Part shown: positions 28,329 to 38,754 of the stretch, piece after piece
Position numbering within the stretch: the stretch's first letter is position 1
Layout of the letters: each line of letters starts with the position of its first letter
NCBI RefSeq assembly: GCF_000599865.1
Contig: NZ_JHAC01000034.1
Span: 1 to 38,754 of the forward strand
Source of the DNA: Deinococcus phoenicis
Lineage (GTDB): Bacteria > Deinococcota > Deinococci > Deinococcales > Deinococcaceae
DNA: 38,754 bases
Direction: 5' to 3'
Notes under the pieces: generated by a model
What the model was told of the DNA's origin: nothing
The model's database searches: none
Seen by the model: the letters and a program-made list of their open reading frames with translations, nothing else
Translations under genes and position numbers: made by a program

Positions 28329-28482
28329 TCCACAGTGCGGCCCGTCCTGGGGGGGGGTAGAGGGGCGTTGAGGAAACTGTCGTTTGGGACGCGTGCTCTG
28401 CTCCCCGCTTCCCCCACAAAGACAAAGGAGGAGGAACGAAAGGTGCTGTAAAAGTGCCGGGTCTAGCAGCGGCTGCCTGGGG

Positions 28483-28505
28483 GGCAAGGTGTCCGCACCC
28501 TTGCC
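28483..28505 (-). terminator. Hairpin after the 110-aa unknown gene
   Basis: GGCAAGG (28483-28489) pairs with CCTTGCC (28499-28505), just past the minus-strand stop at 28511. No T-tract follows. The rest of 28329-28510 has a nine-G run and no supported gene. Confidence 0.4.
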
Positions 28506-28510
28506 GACAA

Positions 28511-28843
28511 TCAGCCGGGCAGGATCAGGGCCTGCCAGGTCGCCTCGGCGGTGTCGTCATTGCCCTCCTGGCCGGTCATGCCGGTGTCGTGGCAGGTAAA
28601 GCCCATCAGCGGCAGGGTCCGTCCCCCCGCGTTCAGCGTGTAGCTGCCGTGCTGGCCCGCACCGGGCGTCCGGCCCGGGGCCACCCGGTAAAGCACGATC
28701 ACCGACTCGCCCACCCGCACCTCCGGCAGGTCCGAGGCGGTCACCTGCCCCGCGAAGCTCCGTCCGGGGTCGCCCACCTCGCCGTACCAGGCCCCCCGGA
28801 CCTCGACCACTGCCCTGTCGCCGTTTCCACGCTGCGTCGTCAT
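28511..28843 (-). CDS. 110-aa hypothetical protein
   Basis: The ATG at 28843 begins MTTQRGNGDRAVVEVRGAWY. The body is strand-rich (FAGQVTASDL, VRVGESVIVLYRVAPG, YTLNAGGRTLPLMGFTCHDT) and ends ATWQALILPG. One Cys is present; no signal peptide or membrane segment. It has the look of a small beta-barrel, but I recognise no family. A longer in-frame start at 28945 adds Pro-rich sequence without support. It is transcribed after the coiled-coil gene 28956-29582 but separated from it by a terminator hairpin. Confidence 0.6.
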   Translation of the reverse strand: MTTQRGNGDRAVVEVRGAWYGEVGDPGRSFAGQVTASDLPEVRVGESVIVLYRVAPGRTPGAGQHGSYTLNAGGRTLPLMGFTCHDTGMTGQEGNDDTAEATWQALILPG

Positions 28844-28906
28844 CCCGCCATCACAGCAGAAGCGCGGTGAGCCGGGTGTGGGGCTTCCCAAGCCCGGCAG
28901 CAAACG

Positions 28907-28933
28907 GGGCCAGACCGGGTGCGGGTCTGGCCC
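28907..28933 (-). terminator. Terminator after the coiled-coil protein gene
   Basis: GGGCCAGACC (28907-28916) pairs with GGTCTGGCCC (28924-28933), followed on the minus strand by CGTTTGCTG. It lies 22 bases after the stop at 28956. Confidence 0.65.
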
Positions 28934-28955
28934 TTCAGGCGGCAAGGCTGCCGCG

Positions 28956-29582
28956 TTACTGATCGAGGGGATCGGGGTCCTGGCTGGCGCGGCGGCCCTC
29001 GTCCAGCTGATGCTTGCGCACGAAGTCCTGCTCGCGGGCCTGGGTGCCCTGGCTGGCGGTGGCGTCTCCGGGCACCAGAAGTTCGTCGCTGTGTTGCACG
29101 GTCGGGTCGGGGGTGGTGGGCACGTCGTTCTCGGCGTCGCGGTGGGTCATGAAAGGCTCCTGGAGGGGGGGGACGGCGGCGGGCACCGTGGGTTCGGTGC
29201 GGGCCAGGGGGCCTGGGGTCGGGACCGAAAGGGAAGGGGCCGGACGGGATGCCCGGTCCTCTTCACCACGGGCGGCGGGCAGGTGGGGGAGGCTCTCGCC
29301 TTCGTGACCTTCTCCGGCGGGATCGCTGCCCAGCTCGTGCAACAGGCGTTCGCGGGCGCTGATTTCCTCGTCCACCCGGCGGATGTCGCCGCGCAGCTCC
29401 TGGAGCACGTCCAGATCAGCGCCCGCGTGGTACGAGCGGCCCAGCCGAGCGTACAGGGCGTCGAGTTCGCGGTTCAGCTGAAACACCTCCAGCCGGAGCC
29501 GCGCGCTCTGCGTGACTTCCTCGCCCCGCCGCTGGACCCGCTCGGCTCCGCGGCGCACGCTGTTCAGGATGTTATCCAGCAT
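28956..29582 (-). CDS. Coiled-coil protein with disordered C-terminal half
   Basis: The 208-aa protein starts MLDNILNSVRRGAERVQRRG and forms long amphipathic helices to about residue 85 (RLRLEVFQLNRELDALYARL, VDEEISARERLLHELG). Residues 90-143 are a Pro/Ala/Glu linker. The last 64 residues, starting at an internal Met (29150) preceded by CAGGAGCC, are acidic and polar (MTHRDAENDVPTTPDPTV). The N-terminal part resembles small YtxH-like or phage-shock-like helical proteins, but no family is certain. GAGAAT six bases upstream of the ATG may be a leaderless -10. The internal start could yield a separate 64-aa product. Confidence 0.6.
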   Translation of the reverse strand: MLDNILNSVRRGAERVQRRGEEVTQSARLRLEVFQLNRELDALYARLGRSYHAGADLDVLQELRGDIRRVDEEISARERLLHELGSDPAGEGHEGESLPHLPAARGEEDRASRPAPSLSVPTPGPLARTEPTVPAAVPPLQEPFMTHRDAENDVPTTPDPTVQHSDELLVPGDATASQGTQAREQDFVRKHQLDEGRRASQDPDPLDQ

Positions 29583-29712
29583 GGGGTGATTCTCTGGCGG
29601 CGGCGCGTGGGGCGGGTGAGCCGGCGTTTAAGGGATGCCGCGGTTAACCCGGCGGGAAATGAGGCGGCCTCCCTTGCCCCCGGCCCCCTCCGCGCGGCAC
29701 ACTCGGAGAACC

Positions 29713-30840
<1,128 letters not shown>

Positions 30841-30894
30841 CCGTCATCGCCAGAGTTGCGCCGGCCGGGTGGTTCAATACCCGCAGGAGGCGCC

Positions 30895-31404
30895 ATGACT
30901 GGACCGCTGCTGCCCGACCCGACCTTCACGCCCACCACCGATCTCAGCGACGCACGTCCAGACGCGGCCATTCTCGCCCCGATCCTGCGGGACTACGGCG
31001 GTCGCCCGCGCTTTCACGGTCCCGCCGTGACCCTGCGTGTTCAGGACGATAATCCCCTGGTCCGCGCCGCGCTGGAGGAACCCGGCGGGGGCCGCGTGCT
31101 GGTCGTGGACAACGCGGGCAGCCTGAACTGTGCCGTTCTGGGCGGAATGCTCGCCCTGCTCGGCACCCGGAACGGCTGGGCGGGCGTGATCGTGAACGGC
31201 TGCGTGCGCGACGCAGCGGAACTGGCGACCCTGGACCTGGGCGTGCGGGCCGTCGCCTCCCATCCCCGCCGCAGCGCCAAGCGCGGCCTGGGCGAGCGGG
31301 ACGTGCCCGTCACCTTTGCGGGCGTGACCATCCACCCCGGCGACCATCTCTATGCCGACGAGGACGGGGTGGTATGTCTGCCCGCGCCGGACCGGGCCAG
31401 CTAA
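30895..31404 (+). CDS. RraA-family protein (RNase E inhibitor-like / HMG aldolase-like)
   Basis: The 169-aa protein matches the RraA fold: a first domain with ILRDYGGRPRFHGPAVTLRV, VRAALEEPGGGRVLVVDNAG, the glycine-rich GGMLALLGTRNGWAGVIVNG followed by CVRDAAEL, and the C-terminal GVTIHPGDHLYADEDGVVCL. RraA of E. coli inhibits RNase E; the wider family includes class II 4-hydroxy-4-methyl-2-oxoglutarate aldolases with the conserved GCVRD Arg/Asp pair, which is present here. Annotation as RraA does not prove RNase E regulation. GCAGGAGG lies six bases before the ATG. A terminator follows. Confidence 0.88.
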   Translation: MTGPLLPDPTFTPTTDLSDARPDAAILAPILRDYGGRPRFHGPAVTLRVQDDNPLVRAALEEPGGGRVLVVDNAGSLNCAVLGGMLALLGTRNGWAGVIVNGCVRDAAELATLDLGVRAVASHPRRSAKRGLGERDVPVTFAGVTIHPGDHLYADEDGVVCLPAPDRAS

Positions 31405-31429
31405 CCGGGGCCAGCCGACCGGGCCAGCT
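31391..31429 (+). repeat. Three tandem 13-14-bp units at the end of the RraA-like gene
   Basis: ACCGGGCCAGCTA (31391-31403), ACCGGGGCCAGCCG (31404-31417) and ACCGGGCCAGCTG (31418-31430) straddle the stop codon (31402-31404). The repeat probably reflects a local slippage expansion and may have added or removed C-terminal codons. Confidence 0.6.
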
Positions 31430-31448
31430 GGGGGCCATTGCCCCCTTT
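31430..31448 (+). terminator. Terminator of the RraA-like gene
   Basis: GGGGGC (31430-31435), a CATT loop and GCCCCC (31440-31445), followed by TTTCT. Confidence 0.6.
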
Positions 31449-31466
31449 CTCCTTCACCCGCTGCCG

Positions 31467-31472
31467 TACCCT
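31467..31472 (+). promoter_or_regulatory. -10 box TACCCT of the DUF454 gene
   Basis: TACCCT ends seven bases before the ATG at 31480. A GGAAGG in the same gap could instead act as ribosome binding site for a longer transcript. Confidence 0.45.
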
Positions 31473-31479
31473 GGAAGGC

Positions 31480-31866
31480 ATGAGCGATTCGTCTCCCACC
31501 GTCGTCCGGCCCCTGTGGGTGGCCCTGGGCTTCATCCTGACGGGCCTGGGGTTCCTGGGCCTGCTGCTCCCGGGCTTTCCGGGCACGGTGTGGTTCGTGC
31601 TGGCGGCAGGAGCTTTTGCGCGCGGCAACCCCAAGTGGGAAGCGTGGCTGCTCTCCCGGCCCGTCGTGGGCGAACTCGTGCGCGATTACCGCGAAGGGCG
31701 CGGAATGCCGCTGCGGGCGAAGTGGATCGCCTGCACCTGTATCGTGGTGGCCGTGAGCTGGAGCCTGCCGCGCATTCCGGTGCTGGTGGGGCAGGTCGGG
31801 TGGGCGCTGGTTGGGCTGGCGGGCATCCTGTTCATTGCCCTGTGGGTGCCGACGCGCCGCCCGTGA
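31480..31866 (+). CDS. YbaN/DUF454 family small membrane protein
   Basis: The 128-aa protein has two membrane regions. The first (LWVALGFILTGLGFLGLLLP) leads into GFPGTVWFVLAAGAFARGNP, where PGxPxTxxxLxxxxFA is the DUF454 signature. A cytoplasmic stretch WEAWLLSRPVVGELVRDYRE and GMPLRAKW follows, then a helical hairpin (IACTCIVVAVSWSL, VLVGQVGWALVGLAGILFIA). Function of the family is unknown; it sits in the inner membrane. The start at 31480 is supported by a -10 box close upstream. It precedes a ferredoxin-like gene by 65 bases that has its own -10 box. Confidence 0.82.
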   Translation: MSDSSPTVVRPLWVALGFILTGLGFLGLLLPGFPGTVWFVLAAGAFARGNPKWEAWLLSRPVVGELVRDYREGRGMPLRAKWIACTCIVVAVSWSLPRIPVLVGQVGWALVGLAGILFIALWVPTRRP

Positions 31867-31919
31867 GCGCGCCCCGGAACAGTCCGGAGAACCTTCCACT
31901 TGTCCCGCCCGAGCGCCGC

Positions 31920-31925
31920 TAGACT
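31920..31925 (+). promoter_or_regulatory. -10 box TAGACT of the ferredoxin-like gene
   Basis: TAGACT ends six bases before the ATG at 31932 (leaderless). Confidence 0.5.
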
Positions 31926-31931
31926 CCCCGC

Positions 31932-32936
31932 ATGTTAGAAGGCGTGTTCAACCGTCTGGGCGAGTACGGCAACCAGCTGCCGCGGTACACGGCACCGCGT
32001 TGCCTGCTGGAGCGTCAGGCGGTCGGCGGCTGCGATGCCTGCCACGCCACCTGTCCGCACGACGCCATTCAGTTCGGCCCCCTGGGCCAGAGCATCCAGA
32101 TCGACCCCGGGGCGTGTACCGGCTGCGGCCTGTGTGTGCAGGTCTGCCCCAGCGGCGCGCTGGAATACGACCTCACCGCGCCTCTCCAGAGCGTGCGCGA
32201 CGCGGGTCAGGCCGGTGGGGGAGAGGCCAGCCTGACCTGCTCGCAGAGTGGTGCGGGCGGCCCCACCCTGACCTGTCTGGGCCGGGTGACGCCGGCCGTC
32301 GTGGCTGCCGCAGGCGCGTGGGGAACACCGCTCACCCTGCTGCACGGCGAATGCCGCACCTGCCCGGTCGGCGCACCCGACGTGCCCGAGCGCCTCCGGC
32401 GCGTGACGGAGGAAGCGCAGACCCTCCGCGCCGCGACCGGCCGGCCCGCCCAGGTTACCGTGCGGGCGGCTGGCCCCGAGGACCGCGACCGCGCCGTGCG
32501 GGTTTCGCGCCGGGGCGCCTTTGCCACCCTGCTGCGGGCCGGGCGGCAGCAGGTCGCGCAGGTGCTTCCCGACCGTCCCCTGCCCTTCGTGGACTGGAGC
32601 CAGCCCGAGGAGCGCACCCCCGAGGAATGGCGCTGGCGGGCGCGTTCCCTGGTGCCCGCGCCCGCACCCGGCGCCGGTGTTCACTGGCCCGCACCGCTGG
32701 TGGACGACACCTGCATCGACTGCCCGGTCTGCTCGAACGTCTGCCCAACCCAGGCGATCACGCGCGAGCTGAAGCCCGAGGGCGGCGCACAACTGCTGCT
32801 GAATCTTTCCACCTGCACGGGGTGCATGGCCTGCGTCCGCTCCTGCCCCCCGCAGGCCATGCACCCCCAGGAAGAGTGGCTTCCGGCCGCCTTCCACCTG
32901 CCAGTCCTGATCCGCGACAGCGACTCGGTGATGTAG
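31932..32936 (+). CDS. Multi-cluster 4Fe-4S ferredoxin-type protein
   Basis: The 334-aa protein carries two ferredoxin modules at its ends. N-terminal: CDACHATCPHDAI and CTGCGLCVQVCPSGAL (about residues 34-75). C-terminal: CIDCPVCSNVCPTQAI and CTGCMACVRSCPPQAM (about 262-316). Each has a CxxCxxxC or CxxCxxCxxxCP set, enough for up to four [4Fe-4S] clusters. Between them is a 190-residue domain with four further Cys (LTCSQSG, LTCLGR, GECRTCPVG) that resembles the cysteine-containing middle part of HdrA/FdhD-type or formate-hydrogenlyase maturation proteins only loosely. It is probably an electron carrier or a relay subunit. No membrane segment. No partner oxidoreductase is adjacent. Confidence 0.8.
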   Translation: MLEGVFNRLGEYGNQLPRYTAPRCLLERQAVGGCDACHATCPHDAIQFGPLGQSIQIDPGACTGCGLCVQVCPSGALEYDLTAPLQSVRDAGQAGGGEASLTCSQSGAGGPTLTCLGRVTPAVVAAAGAWGTPLTLLHGECRTCPVGAPDVPERLRRVTEEAQTLRAATGRPAQVTVRAAGPEDRDRAVRVSRRGAFATLLRAGRQQVAQVLPDRPLPFVDWSQPEERTPEEWRWRARSLVPAPAPGAGVHWPAPLVDDTCIDCPVCSNVCPTQAITRELKPEGGAQLLLNLSTCTGCMACVRSCPPQAMHPQEEWLPAAFHLPVLIRDSDSVM

Positions 32937-33010
32937 GCCGGAGGCCGGCCCTGTAACCGCGCCGGCTGCCTACCGTGATCCCGCCCCCGCACCCCTTTTC
33001 CCCACCACCC

Positions 33011-33016
33011 TACACT
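33011..33016 (+). promoter_or_regulatory. -10 box TACACT of the metallohelicase gene
   Basis: TACACT ends seven bases before the GTG at 33024 and decides this start. Confidence 0.55.
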
Positions 33017-33023
33017 GGAACAC

Positions 33024-35656
<2,633 letters not shown>

Positions 35657-35660
<4 letters not shown>

Positions 35661-35686
35661 CCCTCTGCGCCGCGCGCCGCTATACT
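35657..35686 (+). promoter_or_regulatory. Strong promoter of tRNA-Gln, overlapping the helicase stop codon
   Basis: TTGACC (35657-35662), an 18-base spacer and TATACT (35681-35686) give a near-consensus promoter about 45 bases before the tRNA. The -35 box contains the helicase TGA (35658-35660). Confidence 0.8.
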
Positions 35687-35730
35687 TCACTGCGCTTCCC
35701 GGTGGGGGCGCAGTTCCAGAAACGAAGTCT

Positions 35731-35804
35731 AGGGATATGGTGTAATGGCAGCACAACAGATTTTGGATCTGTTTGTCTAGGTTCGAATCCTAGTATCCCT
35801 GCCA
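35731..35804 (+). tRNA. trnQ: tRNA-Gln (anticodon UUG)
   Basis: A complete cloverleaf of 74 bases: acceptor AGGGATA (35731-35737) with TATCCCT (35794-35800), discriminator G and encoded CCA (35802-35804); a D arm with GTGT/GCAC; anticodon stem ACAGA/TCTGT with loop TTTTGGA, giving anticodon TTG; T arm CTAGG/CCTAG with loop TTCGAAT. It reads CAA glutamine codons. It is a single tRNA unit with its own promoter and terminator. Confidence 0.95.
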
Positions 35805-35811
35805 CAGGGCA

Positions 35812-35846
35812 GCAGAGGCGGAAGCGGCGAATGCTTCCGCCTCTGC
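35812..35846 (+). terminator. Terminator of tRNA-Gln
   Basis: A perfect 14-bp stem (35812-35825 with 35833-35846) with a seven-base loop, eight bases after the tRNA, followed by TTCGTTGG. Confidence 0.8.
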
Positions 35847-36031
35847 TTCGTTGGTCCTCCGAGAGCTGCCCACGCCGGGCATGAGGCCGAATTCCAGCGC
35901 AGCTCACGTTCCGTCAGGTGCGCTTCACCCAGCGTCAGGCGGCCCGGCCTAGGCTGGTTTCAACAGCGCTCTGACCGGTGTTCACGCTCTGGGAGGCTCC
36001 CCGTGCCCCGGTCCCCGCTGAAGGAGACCTC

Positions 36032-36625
36032 ATGAAGAAGCCCGCTATCCTGCTCGCCCTGACCGCTTCCCTGCTGACTCCGCTGGCCACGCCCGCCCTG
36101 GCCGCCCCCAAGATCAGTGCCCAGAGCATCATCGTGAATCCCGTGCCGACCACACTGGAAGCGAAAGTCTGGGTGGACCGCGACCCCAGCGGCACCCGCA
36201 CGCCGAACTACCGTATCGGCGACCGCATCCGCCTGTCCGTGTCGGTCAACGAGAGCGCCTACGTGTACCTCTTCAGCGTGAGTCCGGACGGCAGCGTGGA
36301 TCAGGTGCTGCCCAACTCCCTCAGCAGCGGCGGCAACTATGTCCGCAAGGGCGAGGTGCGGACGTTCCCGGCCGCGCGCGACAACTTCGTCTTCAACGTG
36401 GGCGGCCCCGCCGGGCTGAACAAGGTGCTGGTCGTCGCCAGCCGCCGTCAGCTCAACCTCTCGGAACTCAGCACCTTCCAGGCGGGCGAGCCGTTCGCCA
36501 AGGTGAACGTCAAGGGCAGCCAGCAGCTCGCGCAGGCCCTCAGCATCGTGGTGAACCCGGTCGAGCAGCCCGTCCCGCAGCAGGACTGGGTCAGCGACAC
36601 CGCCTTCTTCAACGCCACGTACTGA
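36032..36625 (+). CDS. Exported DUF4384-domain protein
   Basis: The 197-aa protein has a signal peptide (MKKPAILLALTASLLTPLAT then PALAAPK, cleavage near residue 25) and a DUF4384 domain: YRIGDRIRLSVSVNESAYVY, LFSVSPDGSVDQVLPNS and VRKGEVRTFPAARDNFVF, typical of the extracytoplasmic beta-sandwich in this family. IIVNPVP near the N-terminus and IVVNPVEQPVP near the C-terminus form an internal echo. Family members often accompany surface or secretion proteins; function here is unknown. AAGGAGACC lies before the ATG at 36032, and a terminator follows. A TAGGCT box at 35950-35955 may be the -10. Confidence 0.82.
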   Translation: MKKPAILLALTASLLTPLATPALAAPKISAQSIIVNPVPTTLEAKVWVDRDPSGTRTPNYRIGDRIRLSVSVNESAYVYLFSVSPDGSVDQVLPNSLSSGGNYVRKGEVRTFPAARDNFVFNVGGPAGLNKVLVVASRRQLNLSELSTFQAGEPFAKVNVKGSQQLAQALSIVVNPVEQPVPQQDWVSDTAFFNATY

Positions 36626-36641
36626 GAAGCGTTCCCCTTCC

Positions 36642-36672
36642 GGCGGGTATCCAGTGGGGTGCCCGCCTTTTT
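36642..36672 (+). terminator. Terminator of the DUF4384 gene
   Basis: GGCGGG (36642-36647) pairs with CCCGCC (36662-36667), loop 14 bases, followed by TTTTT. The convergent GNAT gene ends at 36678, so it may serve both. Confidence 0.75.
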
Positions 36673-36677
36673 GCGGT

Positions 36678-38578
<1,901 letters not shown>

Positions 38579-38583
38579 GCCCC

Positions 38584-38589
38584 AGTATG
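38584..38589 (-). promoter_or_regulatory. -10-like box CATACT of the racemase operon
   Basis: CATACT (38589-38584) ends five bases before the ATG at 38578; no strong -35. It suggests a leaderless start for the racemase-GNAT operon. Confidence 0.4.
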
Positions 38590-38680
38590 CCGGGCGGGAA
38601 GCGGGAAAGGTGGGACGGCTGGAAAAATGCCGTTCCACATGCTCTCCCCCTTGCCCAAGCAAGGCTCTGGCGATGGGGAG

Positions 38681-38754
<74 letters not shown>

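Noticed and set aside
28424..28451. Mini-ORF after AAAGGAGGAGG
   Set aside because: The only nearby start reads GTG CTG TAA, a two-codon frame; it is unlikely to be a gene.
28454..28870. Plus-strand 138-codon frame
   Set aside because: It is antisense to the 110-aa gene, starts with GTG without a properly spaced ribosome binding site, and has biased composition.

Overview
The window is 38.75 kb of high-GC, densely packed chromosomal DNA. It most likely comes from a Deinococcus species (Deinococcota). The reasons are an N-acylamino acid racemase that matches the known Deinococcus enzyme in every catalytic position, MinD/MinE, a PIG-L deacetylase of the bacillithiol BshB2 type, a RIO-family kinase, and many genes whose start codon lies only 5-7 bases after a -10 box (leaderless transcripts, common in Deinococcus). 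I could not resolve the species. I see no phage, insertion sequence, CRISPR array or integrase; this looks like core chromosome with a few decayed genes.

Layout. 1-2985 (minus strand): a truncated HTH-PfkB sugar kinase with its own promoter and palindromic operator, then a tight cluster of VOC protein, frameshifted small gene, 31-aa ORF and CitE-like lyase, then a RIO kinase preceded by a 44-aa peptide gene with a perfect ribosome binding site. 3284-8912: CorA-type metal transporter, RecQ helicase without HRDC, DUF2795 protein, a lone NMT1/THI5-like solute-binding protein (minus), a small membrane protein, and an RGG-repeat protein built on 120-bp tandem DNA repeats. 8982-16378: S9 peptidase, small unknown genes, an M20 peptidase, a DUF4142 protein, a BshB2-like deacetylase and two overlapping tandem-GNAT acetyltransferases. 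16379-18598: a 155-bp run of four hairpins, a possible arginase-fold protein, then a VUT/YhhQ transporter overlapping a QueF-like T-fold gene, probably a 7-deazaguanine/queuosine unit.

18606-24552: an oversized prepilin peptidase, RimO, minD-minE, an SDR gene broken by a 5-bp tandem duplication, and an aldo/keto reductase. 24655-28328: a TPR-GGDEF diguanylate cyclase divergent from an ABC-2 exporter pair. 28511-32936: two unknown minus-strand genes, XdhC, RraA-like, DUF454 and a four-cluster ferredoxin-like protein. 33024-35846: an MrfA/Hrq1-like metallohelicase with an unusual C-terminal tail, and a tRNA-Gln(UUG) whose promoter overlaps the helicase stop codon. 36032-38754: a DUF4384 envelope protein, a GNAT-racemase operon probably for N-succinyl/N-acyl amino acid conversion, and a consensus promoter driving a gene that runs off the right edge.

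No gene-free stretch exceeds 300 bases. The longest are 2986-3283 (no supported gene; weak hairpins only), 4382-4630 (one 8-bp hairpin), 16379-16615 (hairpin array) and 10983-11182 (promoter and palindrome).
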